DNA of 33,756 nt, taken from the NCBI GenBank assembly GCA_030447955.1, contig JAUJNY010000002.1, forward strand, positions 132,209 to 165,964, read 5' to 3'. The notes under the pieces are model-generated. The model was not told where the DNA came from and searched no databases. It saw only the letters and a list, made by a program, of their open reading frames with translations. Both the position numbers and the translations under genes were made by a program. Shown piece by piece: positions 26,692-33,756 of the stretch (the first letter of the stretch is position 1; every line of letters starts with the position of its first letter). The DNA is from Jiangellales bacterium (GTDB taxonomy: Bacteria > Actinomycetota > Actinomycetes > Jiangellales > Jiangellaceae).

Positions 26692-27051
26692 GTGAGCCCT
26701 CCCGGCTGGCCGCCGGACGTACGGCCGCCGGGAGCGCCCGACTGGGAGCGCGGCGCCGTGGCCTGGCTGCTGGACCTGTGCCCGCCGGACTACCGCGCCC
26801 ACGAGGTGCTGCGCCGCCATCCCGCGGTGCTCGCCCGTTTCGCGGCGCTGCACGTCGACGGCGCCGTGGGTGCGGCCCGGCGCGGGCTGGCCACCGTCCG
26901 CTCGGACCTGCGCGACATTGCCACGACAGAGACCATCGAGGCCGCGATCAGCGCCCTTGAGCGCGAGGGCGCCCGGCTCGCCGCCACCCGCCGGGCGGTC
27001 ACCTTGGTGGAGGAGGCCCTGCGCGGCCGCCAGTTCCGCGCCCGACTCTGA
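26692..27051 (+). CDS. Uncharacterised small helical protein
   Basis: A 119-residue protein I do not recognise. It begins with a Pro-rich stretch (SPPGWPPDVRPPGAPDWERGAVAW) and continues as amphipathic helices (LLDLCPPDYRAHEVLRRHP, FAALHVDGAVGAARRGLATVR, IEAAISALEREGARLAATRRAVTLVEEALRGRQF), probably cytoplasmic with some coiled-coil tendency. The coding character (GC-rich third positions, frame open over its whole length) supports a real gene. The GTG at 26692 lies 8 bases after the aconitase stop and the gene is probably cotranscribed with it. It sits just upstream of dxs, but no link in function can be drawn. Confidence 0.7.
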   Translation: MSPPGWPPDVRPPGAPDWERGAVAWLLDLCPPDYRAHEVLRRHPAVLARFAALHVDGAVGAARRGLATVRSDLRDIATTETIEAAISALEREGARLAATRRAVTLVEEALRGRQFRARL

Positions 27052-27102
27052 GAGCGGTGCGGCAACCGCAGCGCCGCCCGGGCGCAGCCGGACCAGCGCA
27101 CC

Positions 27103-27108
27103 TAGACT
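27103..27108 (+). promoter_or_regulatory. -10-like box upstream of dxs
   Basis: TAGACT matches TANNNT in the 120-base gap before dxs. It would give a leader of about 57 bases with an AGGGGG ribosome site at 27155-27160. No -35 was recognised. Confidence 0.35.
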
Positions 27109-27171
27109 GACCCGAGGACAGGGAGTGGCCCGTACCGACGCGCGCTACGAGGACAGGGGGCGTTGCCAGGC

Positions 27172-29097
27172 ATGGGCGTTCTCGACACCGTCCAGCACCC
27201 GCGCGACCTGCGGTCTCTCTCCGACTCCCAGCTCAGCGAGCTGGCGCACGAGATCCGCGACGTGCTGGTCTCGTCGGTGGCCCGCACCGGTGGCCATCTC
27301 GGGCCCAACCTCGGGACCGTCGAGCTCACCATCGCCGTGCACCGGGTGTTCGACTCCCCGGCCGACCCGGTGCTCTTCGACACGGGGCACCAGGCGTACG
27401 TGCACAAGCTGCTCACCGGCCGGCGGAACAGCTTTCCCCGGCTGCGCCAGCGCGGGGGACTGTCCGGCTATCCCAGCCGGGCCGAGAGCGAGCACGACTG
27501 GATCGAGAACTCCCATGCCTCGACGGCGCTGTCGTACGCCGACGGGCTGGCCAAGGCCTTTTCCATCCGCGGCGAGGACGACCGCACCGTCGTCGCCGTG
27601 GTGGGCGACGGGGCGCTCACCGGCGGGATGGCGTGGGAGGCCCTCAACAACATCGCCGCCAAGCCGCAGCGGCCGATCGTCATCCTGGTCAACGACAACG
27701 GCCGGTCGTACCAGCCGACCGTCGGGGGGCTGGCCGACCACCTGGCCAGCCTGCGTACCGACCCCCGTTACGAGCAGGTGCTCAACCTGGTCCGGACGGC
27801 CCTGGGTCGTACGCCGCTCGTCGGGGCACCGCTGTTCGAGGCGCTGCACGGCATCAAGCGCGGACTCAAGGACGTGCTGGCCCCACAAGGCCTGTTCGAG
27901 GACCTCGGACTCAAGTACGTGGGCCCGGTCGACGGGCACGACCGCGCGGCACTCGAGCACGTGCTGCGCCAGGCCAAGCGGTTCCGCGGCCCGGTGATCG
28001 TCCACTGCCTCACCCGCAAGGGCTTCGGCTACGACCCCGCCGAACTTGACGAAGCCGACCGACTGCACAGCCCCGGTCCCTTCGACCCCGACGCCGGGCC
28101 GTCCATGACGACGGCCGGCACCGGGTGGACCCAGGTGTTCCGGGAGGAGATCGTCGCGCTCGGCGCCGAGCGGCCCGACCTGGTGGCGATCACCGCCGCG
28201 ATGCTGCACCCCACCGGCCTGGACGCCTTCGCCCGCGCCTACCCCGAGCGGTGCTTCGACGTCGGCATCGCCGAACAGCACGCTGCGACCAGCGCCGCCG
28301 GCCTGGCCCTGGGAGGGCTGCACCCGGTGGTCGCGGTCTACTCGACCTTCCTCAACCGCGCCTTCGACCAGGTGCTCATGGACGTCGCGCTGCACCGCTG
28401 CGGCGTGACGTTCGTGCTGGACCGCTCCGGCGTGACCGGCCCGGACGGCCCTTCGCACAACGGTATGTGGGACCTCTCGGTGCTGCAGGTGGTCCCGGGC
28501 CTGCGGGTCGCGGCGCCGCGCGACGGCGCTCGGCTGCGCGAGCTGCTCGGTGAGGCGGTCGCCGTGGCCGACGCTCCCACGGTCGTCCGGTTTCCCACCG
28601 GTCCCGTCGGCGCCGACATCGCGGCGGTCGACCGGGTCGGCGGCTGCGACGTGCTCGTCCGGTCGGGCGCTCGGGACGTGCTCGTCGTGGCCGTCGGGGC
28701 CATGGCGGCGACGGCGGTCGACCTTTCCGCCCGGCTAGCCGACCAGGGCATCGGGGTCACCGTGCTCGACCCGCGGTGGGTGCTCCCGGTCGACCCGACC
28801 GTCATCGAGCTCGCCGCGACGCACCGGCTCGTCGTCACCGTCGAGGACAGCAGCCGCACCGGCGGCGTCGGGTCGGCTGTGGCGCAGGCCATGCGCGACG
28901 CCGGCGTCAGCACCCCACTACGCGACTACGGCATCCCGCGCCGGTTCCTCGAGCACGGCAAGCGGGTAGAGCTGCTCGACGACCTCGGGCTCACCGCGCA
29001 GCATCTGGCCCGCGACGTCGCCGGCCTGGTCGCGCAGCTCGACGAGGCCGTGCAACCCACGGTCGACCTCGACTCGCCGGGCTCGCTGAACGCTTGA
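27172..29097 (+). CDS. dxs: 1-deoxy-D-xylulose-5-phosphate synthase
   Basis: A 641-residue thiamine-diphosphate enzyme that joins pyruvate and glyceraldehyde 3-phosphate, the first step of the MEP isoprenoid pathway. Visible features: [32 protein letters not shown], the TPP/Mg loop from [20 protein letters not shown] (about 145) to [14 protein letters not shown], and [21 protein letters not shown] with the conserved Glu. [17 protein letters not shown] and the transketolase C-terminal domain follow. Length is normal. The ATG at 27172 is preceded by AGGGGG; a TTG at 27163 is possible. The stop overlaps the next gene's TTG start (TTGA). It is equivalent to Rv2682c, the far end of the conserved neighbourhood. 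Confidence 0.95.
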   Translation: MGVLDTVQHPRDLRSLSDSQLSELAHEIRDVLVSSVARTGGHLGPNLGTVELTIAVHRVFDSPADPVLFDTGHQAYVHKLLTGRRNSFPRLRQRGGLSGYPSRAESEHDWIENSHASTALSYADGLAKAFSIRGEDDRTVVAVVGDGALTGGMAWEALNNIAAKPQRPIVILVNDNGRSYQPTVGGLADHLASLRTDPRYEQVLNLVRTALGRTPLVGAPLFEALHGIKRGLKDVLAPQGLFEDLGLKYVGPVDGHDRAALEHVLRQAKRFRGPVIVHCLTRKGFGYDPAELDEADRLHSPGPFDPDAGPSMTTAGTGWTQVFREEIVALGAERPDLVAITAAMLHPTGLDAFARAYPERCFDVGIAEQHAATSAAGLALGGLHPVVAVYSTFLNRAFDQVLMDVALHRCGVTFVLDRSGVTGPDGPSHNGMWDLSVLQVVPGLRVAAPRDGARLRELLGEAVAVADAPTVVRFPTGPVGADIAAVDRVGGCDVLVRSGARDVLVVAVGAMAATAVDLSARLADQGIGVTVLDPRWVLPVDPTVIELAATHRLVVTVEDSSRTGGVGSAVAQAMRDAGVSTPLRDYGIPRRFLEHGKRVELLDDLGLTAQHLARDVAGLVAQLDEAVQPTVDLDSPGSLNA

Positions 29098-30497
29098 CCT
29101 CGTACGACGTCGCCGTGCTGGGAGCCGGTCCGGCCGGCCTCGCCGCGGCCTGGCGGGCGGCCCGTCGCGGGCGCTCGGTCGTGGTGCTCGAACGCTCGGA
29201 AAGACTCGGCGGGATGTCCGCCTCCTTCGACGTCGCGGGCGTGCGGGTCGACCACGGCAGCCACCGCCTCCACCCGGCGACACCGCCGCGGCTGCTCGCC
29301 GACCTGCGCGAGCTGCTCGGCGCGGACCTGCAGACCAGACGGCGCCACGGCCGGTTACGCCTGGCCGGCACCTGGACCGGCTTCCCGCTGCGCGGGGGAG
29401 AGGTCGTCCGGGCGCTGCCCCCGGCGCTGCTGGCCGCGGCCGGACGCGACGCCGTTATCGCCACGTTACGCCGCCGGGATGACTCCTCGTACGCCGCCGC
29501 GCTGCGCTCCGGGCTGGGCGACACCCTTTACGAGCTCGTGTACGCGCCGTACGCCGAGAAGCTGTGGGGGCTGCCGGGGGAGCGCATCGACGCCCACCAG
29601 GCCCGAGTCCGGGTCAGCGCGGACACCCCGGCCAAGCTGGCCGCGCGGCTGCTGCGCCCGCGCCGCAGTGGGTCGCGCGGCGGGCAGGGCCAGGTGTTCC
29701 ACTATCCGCGACGCGGGTTCGGCGAGATCGCCGAGGCGATCGCCCAGGCCGCCGTCGACGCGGGTGCGTCGATCAGGACCACGACGGAGGTTTCAGCGGT
29801 CGCGCCCGACTCGAGCGGCGTCACGGTCGAGACGGCGGGAGGCGGCTCGCTCTCCGCGCGCCACGCCCTCTCGACCCTGCCGCTGCCGCTGCTCGCCCGG
29901 TTGAGCCGGCCCTGTCCCCCGGCTGACATCGGCGAGTCCGCCGCGGCGCTGCGCTTCCGGGCGATGGTGCTGGTCTACCTCGTCCACGAGGGCGGACGCT
30001 GGTCGCCCTATGACGCGCACTACCTGCCGGGCCGGGAGACCCCGGTCAGTCGGCTCAGTGAGCCGGCCAACTACCGCAGCAGCGTCGACGACCCGGCCGA
30101 CCGGAGCGTGCTCTGCGCGGAGCTGCCCTGCGCGATCGGGGACCCCGTGTGGCGGGCCGGGGACCAGGAGCTCGCCGAGCTGGTGACCGCGGGCCTGGCC
30201 GTCTCCGAGCTGCCCCGGCTACGGCTGCGCGCGGTCGAGGTGCGCCGGCTGCCGCGCGTCTACCCGGTCTTCGACACCGGGTACGCCGCGCGCCTGGATG
30301 TGCTGGACGCCTGGGCGAGCAGCTTGCCCTCGCTCACGTCGCTCGGCCGGCTCGGGCTCTTCGCCCACGACAACACCCACCACGCGCTGGCCATGGGCTA
30401 CGCCGCCGCGGAGGCCATCGGGCCCGACGGAGCGCTCGACCGGGTCGCCTGGGCGCGAGCCCGTCAGCGCTTCACCACCCACGTGGTGGAGGACTGA
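29094..30497 (+). CDS. FAD-dependent oxidoreductase (protoporphyrinogen oxidase/amine oxidase-like)
   Basis: A 467-residue flavoprotein. The N-terminal dinucleotide-binding motif is [21 protein letters not shown] with [13 protein letters not shown], followed by [14 protein letters not shown]. The C-terminal part has [16 protein letters not shown], the FAD-closing motif. The family (COG1232-like) includes protoporphyrinogen oxidase, UDP-galactopyranose mutase-like proteins and carotenoid desaturases. The [19 protein letters not shown] segment resembles the first two. There is no signal peptide. The TTG start overlaps the dxs stop, so it is translated with dxs. Because true haem genes lie elsewhere and sugar-transfer genes follow, a role in isoprenoid or sugar-lipid chemistry is as likely as haem synthesis. 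The substrate is open. Confidence 0.78.
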   Translation: MTSYDVAVLGAGPAGLAAAWRAARRGRSVVVLERSERLGGMSASFDVAGVRVDHGSHRLHPATPPRLLADLRELLGADLQTRRRHGRLRLAGTWTGFPLRGGEVVRALPPALLAAAGRDAVIATLRRRDDSSYAAALRSGLGDTLYELVYAPYAEKLWGLPGERIDAHQARVRVSADTPAKLAARLLRPRRSGSRGGQGQVFHYPRRGFGEIAEAIAQAAVDAGASIRTTTEVSAVAPDSSGVTVETAGGGSLSARHALSTLPLPLLARLSRPCPPADIGESAAALRFRAMVLVYLVHEGGRWSPYDAHYLPGRETPVSRLSEPANYRSSVDDPADRSVLCAELPCAIGDPVWRAGDQELAELVTAGLAVSELPRLRLRAVEVRRLPRVYPVFDTGYAARLDVLDAWASSLPSLTSLGRLGLFAHDNTHHALAMGYAAAEAIGPDGALDRVAWARARQRFTTHVVED

Positions 30498-30526
30498 GAA
30501 CCCCGCGCCGGCCGGTCCGTGCCAGC

Positions 30527-30596
30527 GGCATGATCGCCGTTTCGGGTCAAGGAGACCAGTCAGCTGCATTCCCTGACCGCTTACGGCGATCTTGCC
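30527..30596. repeat. Intergenic inverted-repeat element, copy 2
   Basis: Arms GGCATGATCGCCGT (30527-30540) and ACGGCGATCTTGCC (30583-30596) pair with one mismatch, and inner GGTCAAGGA and TCCCTGACC pair with another. The inside (AGCTGCATTCCCTGACCG) matches copy 1 (AACTGCAGTCCCCGACCG). The right arm supplies the last codons and the TAA stop of the minus-strand glycosyltransferase gene. Confidence 0.7.
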
Positions 30597-32323
30597 TCGA
30601 TCGCCGGGACGGCGTCCGTGGATACCTGAGGGGGCCAGCGCAGCACCGAAGGCGCGGCCAGCTCGCGGCGCACCGCCGGCACCACGGCGCGCAGGTAGCG
30701 GCCCAGTCGTACGAACGACCGTCCCTGCCGGCGAAAGCCGTACGAGATGGGCACCTCGGCGTACCTGAAACCCTTGGCCAGCAGGTCGAGCGTAAGGACC
30801 TGGGCATAGTTGTAGTCGTGCATGATCTCAGCCTCGGCGGCGGCCCGGGGCGAGAACGCGCGGTAGCCGCTCTGCCCGTCGCTGAGGTCACGGCGGCGGG
30901 TAAGCCAGCGCATCCACGCGGTCAGCGCCCGGTTGCCGAGCCGCCGGTGCGGGCGCATCGCCCGGATCTGCCCGGCAAAGCGTGACCCCACGACGTAGTC
31001 CGCGTCCCCGGCGAGAACCGGCGCGGCGAGGCGGCCCAGCTCGGCCGGGTCGTACTCGAGGTCGGCGTCCAGGTAGACGACCGCGGCCGACCGCAGCGCA
31101 ACCGCTTCGGCCAGCCCGCGGCGCACCGCGGCCCCCAGCCCGCGGTTGGACGCATGAGCCACCACCCGCGCGCCGGCGCCGGTGGCCCGTGCGGCGGAGG
31201 CGTCGGTGGACCCGTCGTCGATGACGAGCGCCACCACCGGACGGGTCGCGACCTGGCGCGGCAGCCGGCGGACGACCTCCCCGACCGTCGACTCCTCGTC
31301 GTGCACTGGGACGACGGCAACCACCGGGGCGTCCGGCGTCACGTCGTACGGCTCCGGCCGTGGCGGCAGCCGGCGCGGCAGGCGGGCCGGTCCCCAGTAC
31401 CCCGGCGCCGGGACCACCAGTGCCAGCCCGCCGACGCCGAGCGCGTACACCGTCTTGACCGCGTGGGTGGCGAGCGCGACGGCGAGGGCGTCGGGTGCGG
31501 GCACGCCGAGCGTGACGAGCGCAGCCGTGGCGGCCGCCTCGTACGAGCCGACGCCCCCGGGGGTGAGCGCGAGCGCCTGAGCGGCGATGGTGACCGCGGT
31601 GACCGCCAGCGCCTCAGTCGGAGCGAGCCGTACGCCGGCAGCTGCGGCGACGAACCAGACGACCACCGCTTCCAGGCACCATGCGGCCAGGGTGGCGGCC
31701 AGGGTGGCGGCCAGGGTGGCGGCCGAGGTCGCGGCCACGACGCTCGCACCGGGGCGACGCACCGACCCCGGGCCGGTCGGCTGGCGAGGTCGCAGCCGGG
31801 AGAGCCAGCAGGCGGCCAGGGCCGCTGCGCCAACGGCTGCCGCCAGGGCTAGGGCCAGGAGCGTCGATATGCCGCTGGCCCACGTCGCGGCGAGCAGACC
31901 GGGTCCGACGAGCAGCGCGAGCAGTGCGACGGCGGCGACGTCACCGGCCCGCAGCAGCACCGCCGAGGCGGTCACCGCCGCCACCGGCAGGGGCGTACGC
32001 CGCAGCACGCTGGTCAACCGCAGCGGCTCACCCAGTCGCAGCGGCAGCACGTGGTTCCCGGCCAGGGAGACGTGCAGTGCCGCCCAGGCCTGACCGGGGG
32101 AGAGGGACGGCAGGACGCGGGTCCAGGCCAGCGTGCGCAGCCCGAAGGCGCCGGCATAGCAGCACAGCGCGGCGCCGAGACCCACCGGGTCGGCGACGAG
32201 GGCAGTCAAGGCGCGAGCCAGGACACCGGCCTCGAACGCCCCCGTGAGGTACCAGATCGACCAGAGGAGCAGTGCTGCGCCGAGCACCGCTCCACCGACG
32301 TGGAGCGCGCCACGGCGAGGCAC
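30581..32323 (-). CDS. Fusion: flippase-like membrane domain (LPG-synthase TM/UPF0104) with GT2 polyprenyl-phosphate sugar synthase-like domain
   Basis: A 580-residue two-part protein. Residues 1 to about 320 have some eight hydrophobic segments with PF03706 hallmarks: NHVLPLRLGEPLRLTSVLRR and LTPGGVGSYEAAATAALV. Residues from about 326 are a GT2 domain like dolichol-phosphate mannose synthase: VVAVVPVHDEEST, LVIDDGSTDAS, the DxD in YLDADLEYDP (about 418), SDGQSGYRAFS and AKGFRYAEVPISYGFRRQG. It would move sugar from a nucleotide donor to polyprenyl phosphate, and the membrane half may flip the product. The GTG start has GGGAGGG directly upstream. An iron-box match lies 41-59 bases before it. 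The C-terminus ends inside a repeat element. A split of the two domains is seen in many relatives. Confidence 0.82.
   Translation of the reverse strand: MPRRGALHVGGAVLGAALLLWSIWYLTGAFEAGVLARALTALVADPVGLGAALCCYAGAFGLRTLAWTRVLPSLSPGQAWAALHVSLAGNHVLPLRLGEPLRLTSVLRRTPLPVAAVTASAVLLRAGDVAAVALLALLVGPGLLAATWASGISTLLALALAAAVGAAALAACWLSRLRPRQPTGPGSVRRPGASVVAATSAATLAATLAATLAAWCLEAVVVWFVAAAAGVRLAPTEALAVTAVTIAAQALALTPGGVGSYEAAATAALVTLGVPAPDALAVALATHAVKTVYALGVGGLALVVPAPGYWGPARLPRRLPPRPEPYDVTPDAPVVAVVPVHDEESTVGEVVRRLPRQVATRPVVALVIDDGSTDASAARATGAGARVVAHASNRGLGAAVRRGLAEAVALRSAAVVYLDADLEYDPAELGRLAAPVLAGDADYVVGSRFAGQIRAMRPHRRLGNRALTAWMRWLTRRRDLSDGQSGYRAFSPRAAAEAEIMHDYNYAQVLTLDLLAKGFRYAEVPISYGFRRQGRSFVRLGRYLRAVVPAVRRELAAPSVLRWPPQVSTDAVPAIEARSP
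31685..31732. repeat. 12-bp tandem repeat inside the flippase-like domain
   Basis: Three perfect units GGCCAGGGTGGC and one degenerate unit code for repeated Ala-Ala-Thr-Leu in a membrane or near-membrane segment. The unit is four codons, so slippage keeps the frame. Confidence 0.8.
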
Positions 32324-32363
32324 GGCCCTCCCTTCCGCCCGGGTGAGGCTCCTGGACGACGTC

Positions 32364-32382
32364 TCAAGTTAGGCTTACCTTA
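32364..32382. promoter_or_regulatory. Iron box (DtxR/IdeR/DmdR-type operator)
   Basis: TCAAGTTAGGCTTACCTTA matches 17 of 19 positions of the IdeR/DtxR consensus TWAGGTWAGSCTWACCTWA, with the 13 right-hand positions perfect. A wider 20-bp dyad AAGT-N-AGG-N4-CCT-N-ACTT covers 32366-32385. It lies between the divergent GT2 fusion (start 32323) and epimerase (start 32439) and overlaps -10-like hexamers in both directions (TACCTT on plus, TAAGGT or TAACTT on minus). It is strikingly AT-rich for this genome. Iron-dependent repression of both units is the natural reading. Confidence 0.75.
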
Positions 32383-32438
32383 CTTGGCGCGCGGACGGGC
32401 TCCCGCCCGGCTCGAACCGCGTAACGGAGAGGCGCAGG

Positions 32439-33380
32439 GTGGCGGTAGTGGTGACCGGCGCGGCCGGCTTCGTCGGCAGCGCCGTTGTCCGCTGCCTGCT
32501 CGACCAGGGCCGGTCGGTCGTCGCCCTCGACCGGCGCCCGCAGCGTTCCACCAGCCCTGGCGTGCGCCCGCTCATGGCCGACCTGACCGATCCGCGCCCG
32601 GTGATCGCCGCGCAGGTCGGTCGTGCTCTGGCCCGCGCCGAGGCCGTGGTGCATCTCGCCGGCTGCCCGGGGGTCCGCGACTGCGCGCCGGACGTGGCCG
32701 CCCGACGGCAACGCGACAACGTCGCCGCCACCGAGCGGGTCCTGGCCGCGGTCATGCCCGGGACCCCGGTCGCGGTCGCCACCTCCTCCGCGGTGTACGG
32801 CGGCGCTCACGGCACGCCCAGCAGCGAGGACCAGCCGCTGCGCCCGCGCGGTGGGTACGCCCGCAGCAAGGCGGCAGCGGAAGAGGTCTGCCGCCACTGG
32901 CTGCGCCGCGGGCACCTGGTCACGGTCGCGCGGCCCTTCACGGTGGTCGGTGAGGGCCAGCGCCCCGACATGGCGCTGCACCGCTGGGTCACCGCCGCGC
33001 TGCAGGGACGGCCGCTGCCGGTCTACGGCTCCCCGGCCCGCTCGCGCGACTTCACCGACGTACGGGACGTTGCCCGTGCACTCGTCGAGCTCACCGACCT
33101 CCGCGTCAGCGGGCCGGTCAACCTCGGTACCGGGGTGCCCCACACGCTCGGGCAGGTGTTGAGCGCCGTCGCCGCGGTGACCGGCACGGCGCCACAGCTG
33201 CAGCTGGAGCCGGCCGGCCTCGACGACGTACCGGCCACGTGGGCCGACCCCACCCGGCTCGAGCGGCTGCTGGGATGGCGGCCGCGGACCGACCTGCCCG
33301 ACGTCGTGGCTCGGGTCGCCGCGGAGCTCAGCGGCGGGGCGTACGGCTTCCCGTTGCCGGCGGCAGCGGCGTTGCGATGA
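32439..33380 (+). CDS. NAD-dependent epimerase/dehydratase (extended SDR)
   Basis: A 313-residue nucleotide-sugar-type enzyme. The cofactor motif is VTGAAGFVGSAVV (G7, G10, G13), an acidic residue follows in VALDRRP, and the catalytic set is SSAVYGG with the YxxxK pair Y140 and K144 (YARSK). VNLGTG and the LGWRP C-terminus are usual for UDP-glucose 4-epimerase relatives. The exact sugar is unknown. The GTG at 32439 has GGAGAGG 6-12 bases upstream. The stop overlaps the next gene's ATG (ATGA). Transcription would begin at or just after the iron box, so the gene is probably expressed when iron is scarce. Confidence 0.88.
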   Translation: MAVVVTGAAGFVGSAVVRCLLDQGRSVVALDRRPQRSTSPGVRPLMADLTDPRPVIAAQVGRALARAEAVVHLAGCPGVRDCAPDVAARRQRDNVAATERVLAAVMPGTPVAVATSSAVYGGAHGTPSSEDQPLRPRGGYARSKAAAEEVCRHWLRRGHLVTVARPFTVVGEGQRPDMALHRWVTAALQGRPLPVYGSPARSRDFTDVRDVARALVELTDLRVSGPVNLGTGVPHTLGQVLSAVAAVTGTAPQLQLEPAGLDDVPATWADPTRLERLLGWRPRTDLPDVVARVAAELSGGAYGFPLPAAAALR

Positions 33381-33756
33381 GGCCGCCCTCTGCTGTTGCG
33401 GGACGCGCACTGGCTGGCTGGATGGCCTTCGCCGCGCTGGTGGCCGTACTGGCGGCGGGGTTGGGCATCGAGGTGCGGGCCACCTACGGGGGACAGGCGG
33501 CGGTGGACGAGCCGCAGTACCTGCTCACCGCCTTGTCGCTGGCGGAGGATCGCGACCTCGACATCGCCGACGAGCTGGCCGCGGAGCGATGGCGGGACTA
33601 CCACGACGCCGAGCTGCCGGTGCAGACGCTGGCGACCCCCGGTGGTCGTCAGCTGAGCCCGCACGACCCGCTGCTGCCGGTGCTGCTCGCCGTGCCGATG
33701 GGGCTGGGCGGCTGGGTCGGAGCCAAGCTCGCGCTGGTGCTCCTCGCCGGCCTTAC
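33377..33756 (+). CDS. Membrane glycosyltransferase-like protein (GT-C/GT39-like), cut by the window end
   Basis: The first 126 codons of a membrane protein; the frame runs off the end. After a short N-terminus comes a hydrophobic helix (WMAFAALVAVLAAGLGI). A periplasmic loop with DEPQYLLTALSLAEDRDLDI follows, then YHDAELPVQT, LSPHDPLLPVLLAVPMGLGG and a second helix. An acidic DE pair in the first loop is typical of GT-C enzymes that use polyprenyl-phosphate sugars. The ATG overlaps the epimerase stop (ATGA), so it is in the same iron-box operon. The family call rests on the first loop only and should be treated as likely, not certain. Confidence 0.65.
   Translation, partial: MRPPSAVAGRALAGWMAFAALVAVLAAGLGIEVRATYGGQAAVDEPQYLLTALSLAEDRDLDIADELAAERWRDYHDAELPVQTLATPGGRQLSPHDPLLPVLLAVPMGLGGWVGAKLALVLLAGL

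Overview
The window is high-GC DNA from an actinobacterium (class Actinomycetia). The evidence is the codon use, the many GTG starts, the SepH septation protein, a [2Fe-2S]-type ferrochelatase, and families largely confined to actinobacteria (DUF3071/SepH, DUF4193, DUF3093, DUF3710, DUF3159, DUF5998). From about 14.0 to 29.1 kb the gene order matches the Mycobacterium tuberculosis Rv2701c-Rv2682c neighbourhood as I remember it: suhB-like, DUF4193, DUF3093, dut, DUF3710, OB-fold, DUF3159, ceoC, ceoB, APC permease, TRAM methyltransferase, dxs. I cannot fix the genus; a Frankiales/Geodermatophilales-like organism is a guess.

Layout. 0-3.9 kb: an ArsR-type regulator divergent from a four-gene operon (Tat lipoprotein binding protein, permease, ATPase, SAM methyltransferase). 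4.1-8.5 kb: an acyl-CoA synthetase divergent from a GNAT/acyl-CoA-synthetase-like protein acyltransferase (Pat type). 8.5-10.2 kb: a DUF5998 protein overlapping a nucleotide-pyrophosphatase/phosphodiesterase family enzyme. 10.3-14.9 kb: sepH, an MFS transporter, ferrochelatase and an inositol-monophosphatase family enzyme. 15.1-18.6 kb: DUF4193, DUF3093, dut, DUF3710, OB-fold and DUF3159 genes. 18.6-22.1 kb: two TrkA (RCK) proteins divergent from a KimA-like potassium permease. 22.1-26.7 kb: a TRAM-type rRNA methyltransferase, a DUF3467 gene and aconitase, all broken by single-base or two-base indels. 26.7-30.5 kb: a small unknown gene, dxs and an FAD-dependent oxidoreductase. 30.6-33.8 kb: a flippase-like/GT2 fusion divergent from an epimerase and a partial GT-C-like membrane protein, with a strong iron-box match between them.

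How the parts work together. Most of the window is conserved housekeeping: haem, dUTP hydrolysis, division, potassium, TCA cycle and isoprenoid precursors. The accessory-looking parts are the ABC/methyltransferase operon and the sugar-transfer genes at the right end. There, a polyprenyl-phosphate-sugar synthase-like domain and a GT-C-like protein could form a donor/acceptor pair under DtxR/IdeR-type iron control. That link is inferred from the binding site and the gene families.

Two cautions. About 17 frameshifts are packed into 22.1-25.6 kb and almost none are seen elsewhere, so this stretch is more likely bad consensus sequence than decayed genes. No CRISPR array, insertion sequence, tRNA or rRNA was seen. 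I did not find a convincing wholly new defence or mobile system; the most original leads are the iron-box glycan locus, the leaderless mini-ORF coupled to dut, and the repeated hairpin element between convergent genes.
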